Origin: Himantopus leucocephalus
Lineage: Eukaryota > Chordata > Aves > Charadriiformes > Recurvirostridae
Assembly (NCBI GenBank): GCA_003993805.1
Contig: RSEF01000003.1
Location: 58,435,395-58,499,394 of the forward strand
DNA length: 64,000 bases
Direction: 5' to 3'
Shown one piece after another: positions 37,601 through 51,532 of the stretch. The notes beneath the pieces are model-generated. The model ran no database searches and was not told the DNA's origin. It worked only from the letters and a program-made list of their open reading frames with translations. The translations under genes and the position numbers were made by a program. The first letter of the stretch is position 1; each line of letters opens with the position of its first letter.

Positions 37601-39742
37601 AAAGAACAGCAAAATGAAAAGAATGTCAAAAAGAGAACTTGAGGATGAAACAAAATGGAGCAGTTAAAGCTAAATCTTTAATATTTCTACAGTCAGAGCA
37701 GTAAATATTGATTGATATATAGCTTAGTATTGTGAACTTACACTTCAAACTTACTGCTTTTGTTCCACACATCTGAGGAGCAGAAGACAGGAAGAGTCAT
37801 TATCAGTATGCTAATGCCAGGTAATTTTTCATCTTTCTCAATAAATCTGAACACTGTTCTTGTTCAGTTTCTGGAGTTTGTCTGAAAAGCCCTCAAACAA
37901 AAGCAGGCAGCTTTGCATAATCCAGATATGATGTAGTAAACCTTTGGAAGACAACAGCAGGAATGAAAAAGGTGTAGTAACACCCCCAGCTCCCACCTCA
38001 CATACATATGTCCATCACCATGACCTGTTTTGTCCAGATGCTTTGCGTTGTCAAATTTATACCCCACAGTTATGCTGGTGATTGAAACCTTGGATAGTAC
38101 GAGAATGTCATGCTTAAGCCCTGCACACACCACTGTGTCCCTGCGCTTCCCAGGTGAGTGCTCCAGCCACCCAGCCATCATTTGCACCCTTGCTCTCAAC
38201 ACCTGTGAGAGGAGCTGCCTGAGGCACATGGGTGCCTAGAGCCTCAGATACTGTGCTGTGGAGCACTGGGTGCCCACTCAAAGCTCTGGTGCATCCTTTA
38301 GAGGCAGATCGGAACCTAGCTCTTCCACCTTGCAGATGAACGTCCTACAAATCCATCCCTGGTTACTCTAAACTTAGCTGGGTCCCCTTAGATACTCCAT
38401 TTGAATCCAGTCTACTTGGAATAAAATGCTTTTAACAGGCGCTGAAGCAGAAGACAAATGTGAAAATGATTCACATGTCTGGGAAGTGGATGTTTGGCTT
38501 CTCCAGCATATTGCAGCGAATGTAAAATGCTGCACACGGAGCGGATTTCTCATCAGGACAGACCATGGAGCAATGCTCCAAGCCTTGCACAGGCACAACC
38601 AGCTTGCAGACGGTTAGTAAAAGCATTGACCTGTGTGGCACATGCTCTCAGATTTCTTCAGAGATAGAAACTGAACTAGTTCTCCTCAGGCTTGACGCAT
38701 GCTCCAGGCTACTGGGTAATATATCCTCCCACAGCAGCTTTTGTGAATCTAGCATTTATTTCTTTGGTCTGCAAGGACCCAAATCAAATCTTTTGAACAC
38801 ATTAGATGTTCTGAGACTTTGCCTCACCAAGAAACCGAATTTTTTAATCTTTCTAAAGTTTTTTTTTTTGTCTTAGAATGAGGGCGTGAGTTGGCATCTG
38901 AGCCAAAAAAAAATCAGTTAAATGCACAGCTCTTCTGGTGGCAGATTGTTCCCTGTAGGAGGTCTCTGGTTGTTCTTCACATCTCATGGGTGTTACAGAA
39001 GTAGTTCTCAGGGAACTATAAAAAAGGAGAAAGGAAGGTTGTTTGGCATATTCAGAATAGAGTGTTCGTGTAATCAGAAGAAAATATTGCATTCGGTTCT
39101 GTGAATGGTACACAGATACTATGGGCAATTGGAGCCTTATACATTTATATAACTCATAATTACTTAATTCAATTATTCAAAGAAAATTGCTTCACACCCC
39201 CACAAAATACCCTGTATCTTACTAAGGAGACAGATATGCCTGGTTTTACACTCAAGTAATGTCACCTCCAGCAGAAGCTCATTTATTAAAATACCAGAAT
39301 ACTGCCGTATGATGCCTATCGTAACACCCACCTCCCACACACGCAGGGCAGTGTGCGTCTTATAACAAAGGAGGCATTCATAGCTATTATCTTGAAAGGT
39401 AGTAGGGGCGATAAATGCATTAAAGGGACCAGAGAAATGTTTGCTTCTCCAAAGAAAAGCTAAAATAGTTTTGGGGTGCTTTTACTGGAAATTGAGGTGC
39501 CTCCATGCTTGCTATACCAGGACCAACTTCCCCTCGCGTTGTCAAAAACTTTATTGCAGCTTTGAACTTCACCTGAGCTTTACAGCTACCAAGAACCCTG
39601 AAACCAAGCACTTCACCCTGTGCTCCCAAAACTAAATTTGGATCTCAGGTCTTTGACTAGGGCCCTTTGGCTAAGTTGCTTTGCAGCTTCATCTGGACCT
39701 GTTACCACCAGGACATCTGCTGCTGATTCGAGCTCTGTCACA
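34628..39742. other. Intergenic sequence, no gene recognised
   Basis: About 5.1 kb with one probable CR1 tail scrap at 35660-35722, a pyrimidine-rich patch at about 35980-36100, and otherwise ordinary AT-rich sequence. The longest open frame is 37864-38229 (-, 121 codons) and is not recognised. Confidence 0.6.
35660..35722 (+). mobile_element. Degraded CR1 tail fragment
   Basis: The words ggggttagattatctcttgc and ggtgctttccatcc...ttctatgattcc follow the order of a CR1 3' tail (ggttggaactagatgatct, ggtcccttcc, attctatgattct). This is a short 3' remnant in + orientation. Confidence 0.55.
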
Positions 39743-39802
39743 AGCAGGAGCAGAAGCAGGAGCAGGAGCAGGAACAGGAGCAGGAGCAGGAGCAGGAGCA
39801 GG
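39743..39802 (+). repeat. (GCAGGA)n hexanucleotide tandem repeat
   Basis: About ten copies of a six-base unit (gcagga with a few gcagaa/acagga variants). Read in one + frame it spells alternating Arg-Ser, and in another Gly-Ala, but this follows from the repeat unit and is not evidence of a splicing-factor gene. Confidence 0.95.
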
Positions 39803-40624
39803 TCTCCCAAGGGCCCCTTTGTTTGGGTTAGACAGATTTGGTGACTGGATTCACTGCTCCCTTGCAGCAGGGTGCTCGCTGCAGCTCATTTTGGTTTTAT
39901 CATCACTACAACAGCTCTCAGTCTATTAATAAGCCTTTTGTGCAAAAACCAGTCTGGCACTTTCAAGAAGGAAAAGGTGGTAATGAAGAGACTCTCAAGC
40001 TCCCAAACTCACTCCAAACTATTAGAAGAAATTATTGAGAGCTATAAATTCTTGGGACAGAATTAAAGAAAAAAAAATGAAAAAAACAAGCCCAACCTCA
40101 GTACTGCCAGGTTACTCTATGAAAAGTCATTTCTCTGATTTATTCCTTTGTCATTGCTTTTATTGGGCGTTTTAAAAAGATAACAGATTTCCAGTGAAGC
40201 AGCCTTACAAATGACTCTTTAAATTAGAGGTCAGCCCTCTGTGTTGGCCACGTGAAGTTGGCAACAACCTGTTTGCCCAGTTGGTAGCTGAAGGTGCTCA
40301 GCAGGTTTAACTGCAAAGGTGACAGCTTTGCTTTCTTAGCTCCAATTGTGTTATTCAGAGCAACCCGCCACCTCTCTGGTGTCGAAACTCGCAAAGCCCC
40401 CCGAGACCCAATCCGGGCACAAGCTGCTTCCAAACCGGAACAGCCAGATTTGGGGGTTTTTACATTAGCCACAGGACAGAGATCAGCAGTCACGAGGTTC
40501 AGGTAGGTTACACCTTCCCCTTTCCTTGGTCAAGTTTGACTCCTGAAGCACAGCAGATGCACACTTCGCCTCAATGCTGTGTCCCGACTGGTGCACGCAG
40601 GAGGCAGGAAAACTTGATGCGTGC
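39803..40624. other. Intergenic sequence, no gene recognised
   Basis: Short open frames only. CpG content rises locally at about 40370-40440, just before the TATA-like element. No repeat family is recognised. Confidence 0.5.
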
Positions 40625-40632
40625 TATATAAA
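40625..40632. promoter_or_regulatory. TATA-like box next to a CpG-dense patch
   Basis: TATATAAA is flanked by GC-rich bases (gtgc...gcag). About 100 bp to the right begins a CpG-dense patch, and a CCAAT word lies between them at about 40659. In + orientation this gives a TATA box with a GC-rich transcribed leader. In - orientation the order is GC-rich, inverted CCAAT, TATA, as in classical promoters or LTRs. No exon is recognised on either side. Confidence 0.35.
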
Positions 40633-40734
40633 GCAGCAGAAACACACACATTGTGTAACCAATGTATGTTGAAAGGAGATAAAGAGACAGCCCGATTTGT
40701 TTCCCTTTTTTGTTTGCCTGTGTCCTCATTCCCC

Positions 40735-40862
40735 TCCGTCCGCCCGCCCGCCTTGCTGTCTGAGGGAGGTTTCACATTGCATTAGCGTTACCGCCCGTGC
40801 CTCGGCCGGCCGGCGCAGACGCTTTGCCACCGTGCCACCGCCGTTGGCCGTCTGGCAGCTGG
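40735..40862. promoter_or_regulatory. Short CpG-dense patch (mini CpG island)
   Basis: I count about 16 CpG dinucleotides in roughly 128 bp, including a (cgcc)n-like run at 40741-40752 and clustered ccgg words. This is far denser than the surrounding AT-rich DNA. Bird CpG islands usually mark promoters, but this patch is shorter than standard island definitions. Confidence 0.5.
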
Positions 40863-43800
40863 TGTGGGGACAGCCTCTGACAGGCAGGACAGGGACCTCT
40901 CTGCAGTGACAGACCCTGAGGCTGAAGGGTGGGAAAGGGTCTAGAGGCAGATTTGTTGGGGAGCGGAGCAGCGACACAGGGTTGCAGCTCTTCCCATCAC
41001 TAGCCGCCACTTCCAGCTGACGTAGGTAGGGTAGTTTCAGTAGCTCTCAGAGCCTACTGTTTTAATGTTGATGATCCCCAGCTAGACCGCGACTCTCAGC
41101 AGTGAAAAGAGATCTTTTTTTTTCTTTTTTTTTCCCCCCCAGGGAACTCCATGGTACTGCGCAATGCATCTGGTATCTAACCTCATTAAAGGAGCTCATC
41201 TAACTCCACTGTACTGAGGAAACTCTCACCTCCCTCAAAGGCAATGACTCAAGATACTAATCAGTGCAACAAGGATGTCTGAGGGTTTTTCCATCCACTA
41301 TTTCAGTCTGGGCTATACTTTTCCTTCCCCCATTACTGCAGCCACAAACACTGTTCTCACGTTGCAGAGGAAGGCATCCAGCCACTTCTTGTGTGGACTG
41401 CCTCGGGTATATTTAAATTTAAGCCAAGTGCCAAATAATTAAAAGTGGCCCTGAGCACACCCAGAAGAGACTATTTTCTGCCTGTCCATGATCTTCCCTC
41501 TTTACTGCTTTCTGCTACTGTTTTCTTTGGTTTCTGTCACCATTTTACCTTTGCAGCCTTTTGGGGTTCGAGGAAGACACCCCTTCTGAAGAAGACCCTT
41601 AAAGGAGATGTGGCTCCTACATTTGGTCCTGAAACATAGTCACAGCTGCTGACCATCATGGCTTTATCTCTGACTGTCGAAAAGATGAGATAGGATCACC
41701 CTCTGGATTCAGAAATATGTCTTAATAAGGCCTGACCTAACAACATTACATGGGTTAAAGTCGCTTTGTTCACATCTCTGGAAATAAAGTTGGGAAGTTC
41801 TGACCTTCCTGAAGTTGTGAGTAGTGAAGGGACTGACAGCAGCCACCCACAGAATATGGGGATTTTCTGAAAAACCGAGGACACCCCCACTCCCACTTAC
41901 TTTCCCTGACGGTGCCTGCCCCTGTTCTTCAGGCACGTACAGCAAATCTTCACCAGGACTTACTGCTAACAACACTGAGCCACCTCCAAAAGGTTATTAT
42001 TAAAAGTCATTCATTACATTAATTTGCAATCCTCATTTAACGTCAGCAGACCTTTATCTTTAAGCCTGGGGGGTTATGCTAGCTCCTGCAAGCCAAAGCC
42101 CAATCATAACAAGTGTCTCAGGTTGTAATTACAGGGTGATTTCCAATGATAGCAACTGCCTATTTTGCCTCCATACATTTTCAAGGCCAAAGGTTGCCTC
42201 CCTATTTCGAATCCTGTGTGTCTACACAGGGAAAAAAATATCACTTAATAAACAGATAAATTATCGGAAAGAAAATATATTATGAATAAATAAACTGGAA
42301 CGCCTATGTCTGTGCCTGACACGGGAGGAGAGGAGATGGGGGTGGCCGAGGCAGGAGCAGAGCGTGCTCTCAGCAGGCAGGCGAGGCAAAGGCTTGAGCA
42401 ACTGGCTGCTCTCTCTTTCATTAGGAGGGGAAAGGAGCGGCACAATTTCAGACTTCATTCCTCATTTCTTTGAGGCTGATAAGTTGAAATCAGTTCAGAT
42501 TCCTCCCACATTTCTCCTCCTCCACCACCATGGTGCGTTAAACCTTCTTGACTCAAAAAATGATGCCTGCTACTCCCTCAGCTCCATCCTGCACCTTCCA
42601 GCTGAGCGAGAAGCTAGCTCAGCATGCCGCTTAGGCAGGAGCTTAAAGTTAAATATGCAGTTAAGTGCTTGGCTTGGTCAAGGCCCTCCTACTTTGGAAA
42701 AACATGCTTTTGCAAGGGGTGTTTTAAGAGATCTAGGTTGCCGTCTTGACCAAGTTCCTTCATAATTCCCTAGCACAAGGTTAGAATCTCTCAAAATACT
42801 GTTGTTAGGTACTTTTTTTTCCTTCCAAAAATAAATCAAGGTGGAGTTATATTTCAAGAAGCAAGCAAAGGAACCAGGTATATTTATTTTCTGATTTACA
42901 CAACAATTAATGATAAGAAACATAATGAAATCCTAGATGAATGGAGGGAGGGAGAGTTATGAATATAAGCACTGCTGAAACATTTTTGATGTATGTTTTC
43001 TGGTCAGGATAAATAGTTATGTTTAACCTGAGCCAGATTTCAGGAATGCAATAATTTGCACTGAAAATAACATTGTGTTTCACATTATTTCTTTATGGTT
43101 ATGCAAGTATTTGATAAATACGCTGTCGATGGACTACAAGAAAAACAGTATTTTACCTAGAGAAGGTGTGCTGAGCCTAAGACACAACAAGGGATAATGA
43201 ATGATTATTTCAGAGAGTAATTAATTTTATTGGCTGTATACTAAGAATTATTATTTTTTTCTACAACCTGTCATATACTCCTGTACTCATATCTATTACG
43301 AGATAAATAACTTTTTTTTAATCCAAGCTGTAAGAAAATATTAAAGGAAGAGTAGAGCCTAGAAAGTGGAAATAATTGCAAGCAATTTTTGTTAGCTATA
43401 GGCACAAGGAATTTGGTCAGATGTTAGAAACACATCCGACAAGACGATCCCAGCCTATTTAAAGGTTGTGGAATGCATCTCTCCCTTCAACAACGCAACT
43501 GTTGACAAGCTGCCAAAACTCTGAATTGCAAATCCTCCAACAATGAATAAATCAAAGGAAATTCCAAGATATAACTAAGGCAGCTTAAATGACTTATTTT
43601 GCTATAGTAACTGCAAATTCTCCATGAAGATATATGGGATCTGCCACAACAAGTCAAATGTATTTAAGCCACCCTTGGTGGGTATTATGACTCTGCTGGT
43701 AAAGACACGTTGTATATAATCCAAGCATGTCTGCGAAGATCTGATCTGGTTCCTGCTGAAGACTGAATTTTGCTGTAGACTTAATAAGCTAATAAGAGTG

Positions 43801-46800
43801 AAATAGCCAGTAGGCTGCACTGTTGATCTGGGAACACCATGTACCCCATTTCAGGGGGTATTTATGCAGCTGGGGAAAATCTTTTCCTCCTAGGGAAGGG
43901 ACGTCAGGGGAGTGTACTCAAGGAAATGCGTTACTTCGAGTAGCTCACTTATTAAGCAGGCTTTAGCAAGTCAGCCTGCCTGCTGCCATCCCAGGCCCTG
44001 CTTTGGCCTAAGCGGTTAGCAGTTTGGGCCATGCAGAGTGCTTCCATTAGGATAGCTGGCTGGCACAAGTCAAGTGTTTCTTGGGGATTGACTGTTTTAT
44101 TTACAAAGAAGGTGCAAAGACCTGTTTCCCTTAGTGAGGAGGAAACAATCAGGAGAGACCTGTAATCCAGGAGAAGAAGTGGAATATGCCCAGTCCCACA
44201 GGCACGGTGCTTCACTGTGAAGACAGCCAAGCCCCAATGAACTCTTCCCCCATCTCGTGGGATGCTAGGGTGGGTGAACTGCCAATGCCTCGTAAACTCA
44301 CTGAATAACTGTAGGTTCAAAACCATCTCTGTAGATGACTGTATCAGAGCTGGTGAAGAATTTTATTACTCTCAGAGTCTCTTGGCTCCCTCCTGGAGAA
44401 AATTCCAACCATTTTGTAAAGTAGTTGGCTGCTGACAGCAAATATTGATTGCCTACTTCTGCCTCAAGCAAAGGCTTACACACATCAAAACCAAAACAAA
44501 ACAAAGCAAAACCATCATCCATGGATTATCCCATGAGATAGGGCTGCACGAGGGCTGCTCTTGTCTTACATGGATCCTTTTTTGTAACACAAACATCCCC
44601 TCTCCTGTGCCAATGCTCTTTACCCTGCCTGCATGTTATACAGTTCTTTATGTGAAGGGAAATCACTAAGTGACTGCATCGAGATTGCTGTCATTGGGGA
44701 TGTTTTAATCGGGATGCTGATGGAAGCTGAAGGACAGGGTGATGTTAGACCACTTCCTATTTTGAGGGGAGACACTTTCATCTCTGAACTTTGTAGCTGT
44801 CTTATAAAAGATCATTTATGAAATCTACTGGATCACTTTTTCTTTTGGGGTTGTCATAGTTCTCTTTCATAAAATAAGCAAAATGTTTGAGTGGATCAGA
44901 AGTATTGCACAAACAGGTAAAATCCATAACCTGTGAGACCTCTGATAGCTAAAATTTAAAATTCATCTGTAAACCTGGACTTCAAAACCAGACTCATCTG
45001 TTGGCTGCTTTTTTCTTTCTCTTTTTCCACTCTTTGCTAAAGCATTATTGCAATATACAATTTATTATGTCTTTTGATTTCTGAGGCAGGGCCACTTTAC
45101 CATAGCAAACCATTTACCTACAAACTATTTGCTTGATCTGTTCACGTAAAAGTCCTCTTTCCTGGCATTTATGACATAACTCAACAGCAAAGGAATCCAC
45201 TGTCCTAGCTATCCAGAGATCTTTGTTCAAAATTCAGAAGTCTATTTTCCAAATTTCCATTATTTCCCCAGATCTGAACAGTTGCACAACTCCACGTCAC
45301 ATTCTGCACTAACAGGAGGCTTATTTTGGGTCCCTTATTCTCTAGCATTGCTCTGCATGACCCTTCTCACAATGTCATGTGTGAGCCAGCATGCATATTC
45401 CTGTACAATGTCCAGGTGTTACTGTATTTCAATCCTCAAATTCCCATTCTCATTTTAGTGTGTCTCATGTCTTCCTTCTATGCCCACTGTTTTGGGGTAC
45501 AGTTCCCTCAAGGGCTGAGTGGCCTTCACTAAGCCCTTGAGATGTTCTGTTGCAAATAGCCTCAACACTATGGAAGTCCTTTAATGACCTTTCTTTTGTT
45601 TACAGGTTTACCAAGCAAATATAGCACTTTTCAAAAGTCTTCAAAAATATCACAGCCCAGTTTTACATCCTCCTTTCCCTCATGTTTATTCAACAGAAAG
45701 TTGCCCTTGCCAAGCTTGTGATGACAGGCTGCCATTTGACCAAGGGCTCCTTATGCTTTCACTGGGCTACTGCAGGGATTCATCAGTGCATTCCACATAC
45801 CCCTGGCACCTCCTCTCACCCTCTTCTCACTGCCTTTGCTCTGTAAGGCAAAATCTAGCTCAATACCTGACAGTTGTCCAGAGTCTATTTGTCCTGCAAA
45901 TCGAGGCTAAAATGAAAGTGCACTCTCTCTCATGCACGCATGTGTGCATTCCCTCGCTCTCTCTGAAGGCTGCAAGGGTTAGATGACATCTAGTCCCTTG
46001 GAAGAAGATTTCCTGGAATGACAAGGATCTCATTCCCCAGAGATCAGTAGCTTCTCGTAATTGTTTTAAGTCAAGTATATCTAGCCTGCACGTCAGTCTC
46101 ACCTTGTCTGGAGCTGCTGTTGCAACATCTGGCTGAGCCAACCTGTCATCCACACAACAGAGTCAGCTGCAACACCAAATCCTTGTGTGTCTTGAGCCTT
46201 TGGGGGTGAGCAAGAGTCCAGACGTTCTACCTGTCTCAGGGGTCAGTAAACAAATTCTTGAGGAGTAGATCCTCCACCTACTACTGATTCCTGAGGAGTG
46301 AGACCCACAAGAAGACTACCTGATCCTGGGGTCCAGACAGAGCTCTCAGAGTTTCACTTTCCCAGAGTTTTAGGGGAGAAGCTAACCTTCTGGTTTATGT
46401 ATTAACTCTTCAAGAACACAAATGCAGTATGTAACCGAACGTGCAAAAATAAGGAGGTACATGCACATAATTTTCCTGGGGTTTTGTTTGCCTTTTTGTT
46501 AAGCTTTAACTGAATTCCAAAGTCAAACATCTTCACTGAACAGCTTTTTTCCCTAGCCCCTTGGCTCATCCACACCCTTGGGCATCCTTGGTAATTCATG
46601 TGCATTCAAGAGTGCTGGGATTTCCCTGTATTAAGGATTTCCTGCTGCAGGCTGTTCCTCAGCTGTATAAGCTGATCGAGGTTTAAAATGATTCAGGAGG
46701 GTACATTCTCTGTCTTCTGTCAGATCAGTTTCTGATTCACCCTATCTGATGACGACAGCACCTTGCCAGGTGACAGGATTGCCAAACCAAGTTATGCAGT

Positions 46801-47745
46801 GATGAACCAGTTTGACTTGACAGGAGAGAGCTTATTGCTCAGAATGAGTGCATTGCGATGGTATCGCTAATGATCATTGCAAGCCCTGTGCCAGGTCCTC
46901 CTAGGAACGTTAGCCCGAGTCAGAGGGTGAAAGGTAGTAGCAACACAAAGATCAGCCTTCTGATAAAATGGAGTTTTCCATATCACACAAATGTACAAGA
47001 TCCATAACCCATGAACTGTTCTTAGGCAGATTCCCCAAATCATCATGTCTGCCACAGACACCAGCTGCCTCCAGCATAACAAAATATTACAGTACTTATT
47101 CTCTTGTATGTCCTGACTAATATACTTCACTTGGCTCACTCGAGTGCACTGGATATTAATGTGCCACAACTACAGTGCAGAGAAGGATCCAGCAAAATAA
47201 GTGTTCAGTACCATGGAAGCAACCTGTCCTCCCATGATATCAAGAAGCACTTAATAAGAGAGCAGTGACTTATACCTGCTACCCATAACACTGGTTCTAA
47301 ATTAATGCATCTTCTCACTCAGAACACAGAAAAATAAAGACAGCATTTTCTAGTTTACTCCTATTCCACATATCTCATTTTACACTTGAAATCTGAATTC
47401 TTTCCCTTGTGAGTTAGAATCTTAAATGAAATATTCTAAACACAGGCTTGGATGTTTACTTGCTGACTTCTCTGTCTATCAGGAATGTTCAATAAACCCA
47501 AAGCTTCCAAAAACCAATTCACTCTAAATTAGAAGTTGGTTTCAAGTATTTTACCCAGCCACCCTGTCATGTACAGCCCTTTGTTAGAATATATCTTTGA
47601 AAGTTTGGATGTTTGAACTTGGTCTCACACATAGACCTGCTGTCATTTCATTGTTCCTGTGAGGGGCTGATATCTGAATGGGAAATCATAACAAGATCAT
47701 GTAATAGGAAATAGAACCCGGTATAAGAAGAGATCCTTCCTAGTT
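40863..47745. other. Intergenic sequence, no gene recognised
   Basis: About 6.9 kb of mostly AT-rich sequence. A T-rich tract plus C run lies at 41115-41142, and a (CAAAA)n-like run at about 44486-44512. Open frames such as 42364-42765 (133 codons) are unconvincing. No transposon body is seen. Confidence 0.6.
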
Positions 47746-47775
47746 TGGGGGGTGGTGGTGGTGGGGTGGTGGTGT
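47746..47775 (+). repeat. (GGT)n G-rich simple repeat
   Basis: A G6 run is followed by GGT repeats with an internal GGGG. It has enough G-runs to form a two-tetrad or mixed G-quadruplex on the + strand, though weaker than the motif at 52227. Confidence 0.85.
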
Positions 47776-50700
47776 TTGCTGATCTGCTAATTATTATCTC
47801 CCCCTATTTTGGTTATCAGCTTGCACTTTAAAAAGACCAGTGTCCCATCCCTGACTCTTGGGAAACTGAACTTTGCCCTTTTTCAGAGCCTTCCTCTGGC
47901 TTGGGCGTTTGTAGCCTGGAGCTCAGTCCCCCCAGGCCTCCCTGAATGGCCGCCATATTTCTGTGCTGATGGTAAAAAACACCTCAAAGCCTGCAGTTTT
48001 ATCTTGTACCGTATTGTCAGCTGTCAGTAACTGTCACTAGGCTGATGATGAAGGATGACCATGAAAAATTGTACTGCTGAGACAACAAGAAAATGTTTAA
48101 AAACTTAAGCTTGCTGTGGCACGGTGAGTTTGCAGCACTGCAGCACTGATCGCAGCCATCATCACAATGTTATATTTGGTGAGGTGGAAACAAATAGATT
48201 TTTAAATACAGCTGTGTATGGTTTGTAGAAGCCATGTATAATCTAAGGACAGATATATTTGGTCCACGAAAGTACAGATCTGGTTTTGGTTGCCATTAAT
48301 ACCTCTTGTACCCACCTGGAAACCTCAGAAAGTGAAAGCAAACTTCAGCTCCAGACAGCTTTTTTCATCCAGCTGCTCATCAAAATCATGCAAAATTGAA
48401 AGCCAAATCCTCTGCTGAATTAAACCACATTAGCTTTGTTACAGGATCTACACCAGCAGAGATGAGGCACTCTGGAGGGCTGCACGGGAGCAGAGCGCTC
48501 CCAAGCCCTCCCCATGTGCTAGGGACAGGCTCACATCTCCCCCAGGGGCCTTAAGCTCACTCCACAAGGAAATTTGGCCTCCAGCATACGGCAGAGGCTT
48601 ATCTAACCCAGGAGCGTGGAAACAACTGCTGGGTTTCCTGTGCTGTAGAAATAGGGTTACCCATTACACTGCCACAAGTGTTGTGCTTGGAAGGATGCAC
48701 TGTCTGAAAAAATATCTTGGCCAAAGAGGCAGACAAAATCTGTGACTGAAAGAGCTTGCAAGTTAAGGCACAGACCATACGATGATTTTAAATACGTTTA
48801 GTCAATGGGGCCTCTCGGGGTGTGTAAAGTTAAGTGCATACCTCCAGCTTTGTAGGACCAACTGCCCCCTGAAATTTCTCTCTGTGGGAGTTTGGTACAG
48901 ACAAAATTTTTCCATCCTCTTAGTCTTTTCTTCTCACGGAGCATTTGCACACAAAACCTCCCACAGCTCTTCCTGAGGTAGAAAGCCTCAGGAAGAGAGG
49001 AGAGCTCAGTTTTTCCTTCACAACGAGCAAGGCAAGTACAATTAATGCACAGAAAGTAAAGCCTTTTCCCCCCAGGAGCTGGAAGCTCCTTTCCTGGCAC
49101 TCCCAGCTCTTCTTAGCAAGCACCACGCATTAGTCATGAACATGAACTCCCCAACCCCCAGCCCAACTGGGGTGCATTTAATGCTACATAGCACAGCCCT
49201 TATTCATGTTAATAAACACCCGCTCACTTAAGTAATCCCATTGATGTCATCAGCATGAGCAAGAATTGCAAAATCTAGCTGCTTTTAAGTAGCTTTGTGT
49301 GTTGTAGGGTTGTTTTTTGTGCAGGTATAAATTTTTATCCATTCAGCTTACACAACCTGTCTCATCATCCAGCTGAGCTCTGGGTTCCCCACCAAGGTGA
49401 CAGATTCTTCTTCATCCCAGAGGCCATGCAGTCTCCTGAGCTTCCCTCTGCCTTCCCAGAGGATTTCTGTGGATACAAAGCAACAGCCTTAATAGCAACT
49501 CTCCTTAGCTTCAGTCCCTGGTATCACTTTCAAAATTACTGACAGCCAACTCTCCTCTATCCTTAGGATCCCAGACGCCAGCAGAAACCAGGTGCAAAAG
49601 AAGGAAATAACATTTCCAACTCGGGTATGCAATCTGAATTCCTAAAGTGCAAAGGATTGCACATATGCTGTAATGCAAACCCTGGGAGGTAATGTTTGCC
49701 TGTAGTTTGACTTTTCACTAAGATAACAAGGGAGTAAGCATACCTCTGAGTTATGAGCTGAGCCGGTTCCCCCTCTTCAGCTGAGCCAACCTGCTCATGT
49801 GCCAGAGTAGCTCATAGCTGGGCAGTAGCTTAAACTCCAGTGAGAGAGACTGGAGCTGATATGACTGTGGCTGGACATCTTGGGCAGGCTCTTGCCATGT
49901 ACACTGACTCCAAATGCATTTCCACTGAGAGAAGCAGGTGACTTACTAAGCTTTGCGGATCAAACAAGATGAGATGGTGTGGGATCAGATTACCACGTGG
50001 CTGATACAATAGCCTTTTTCTAACTATAAAAAAAGCCTGCCAAGAAAAGGGCGGTGGTTCAACCTGTCGTTCAAGTACTGAGTTTTCTAGGTGGACGACA
50101 TGAACAAGGCTCAGGGCAGCTCTTGTACATCCTGCTGGAAGGGGGCACAGCATAAAGCAGATGCCTCATGAGTTCTCGACAGAGCTTGTCCCACGTCCGA
50201 CAAGATACGGCAGTGCTGAGCCACATGACAGCCCTGGGCTGTGCAAACAGCCCCACACTGGAGGAGCCTTGGCAGTGGCACGCAGGGATAGCCAGGGATG
50301 GGAGGACATGTGCAGCAGCACACCACGTTCCAGTGGAGTGTTCACTGGTCATCATCTGGTGTCCACCACTGGGTGAAGGAGATTGATTTATAGCATACCC
50401 TGTCAACTGATGTTTGCGCCTGCACTGCTTGCACTGGGTGGGTTTTGACGCTGTTCAAGGATACGTGACCATTTTCCTCTACAGGACTTGAGTGCGGAAG
50501 ACCTATTATTTCCTTTGAGACCAGGGCTAGCTAGGCTTTGCCCAGCAGAGAGCCCCAGAAGATCTATCTTACCTGTAGTAAGAGGGCATTTTATGTGGGA
50601 AGGAAGAGGATCTTGCTGACTTAAATTCTGACAAACTTCTTGGTATCCTATATGGTAAACAGAGAGTGAAGGGCTGGAGGAGTTAGGAGAGAGAAACAAG

Positions 50701-51532
50701 AGTAAAAGGGTGAAACACGGACACAAGGGTCAGGCAAAAAGAAAATGATACCTAGGGCTCAAGAGCCAAACTTCAGAAACTTATGGGCCTCTGCTAAAAG
50801 CAGGCCTATGCTGTGGGTGCACCACACAGCGATAAGTGCGCAGGCCTGTAGCTCTTTATGCGGTTACAGAGAGCCCTTGACATGCAGCAACACCAGCAGC
50901 ATGCAGGCAAAGAGCTGGCGGCCCTGCTAATGGTGCCAAAATGCCCCCACTCTGCCCACACCCCCTGCGGTTCACCAGCTCCGGTCCTCCCCTGTTTACC
51001 CGTTGCCTTGCTACAGGCAGTCGAAGCTCTTGGCAGAAGATGGCCCCTGATGGTTCCCCTCCCCACGTCAGTTGTCATTTTCTTGGCGCTTGGGTTCGCT
51101 TGTGTGTGTACAGGCATATGCATGCACGCCCTCCTCGCAGACATGCACAGGGTGCGGTTACAAAGCATCCATAGGGTTTCTTCCTAGGCAAGGATGTACT
51201 TCTACTAGCCTGTATTTACATAGGACTTGGAGAACAAACTGATGGGCAACCCTATATGTGTTAAGAAACACCCTGAAACCAGGAGAGAAACAAGCAGCAC
51301 TAGGAATCCTGTTTCAATAAGTTAAAAGAAGAAAATAGCTCGTGTAAGGTATGAACCAGTTGTATGAGCAGACTGAGTGGACCTATGCCATCGAAGGGCT
51401 TTGAAACAGACAGTTCTTGCTGGAAAAAAACTGTTCACTAATATGCACGTGTAAATTTTTCACAACGAGGTGGAAACATCAGAAATAACAGTATCGGCAT
51501 CTGCCTGAGGACAGTTGCTACCTTCTTATAAC
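47776..51532. other. Intergenic sequence, no gene recognised
   Basis: Open frames up to 120 codons around 49.8-51.2 kb lie on both strands in a moderately GC-rich stretch and overlap each other, as expected by chance. No repeat family is recognised. Confidence 0.6.

Noticed and set aside
39620..39844. Open frame with an Arg-Ser dipeptide run, like an SR protein
   Set aside because: The dipeptides come from a six-base microsatellite. The flanks do not encode an RNA-recognition motif.
44308..44330. GGTTCAAAACC word resembling a tRNA B box
   Set aside because: No matching A box at the right distance and no cloverleaf can be folded around it.
45968..45995. gggttagatgacatctagtccc word resembling part of a CR1 tail
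   Set aside because: It is too short, and the expected neighbouring CR1 blocks are missing.
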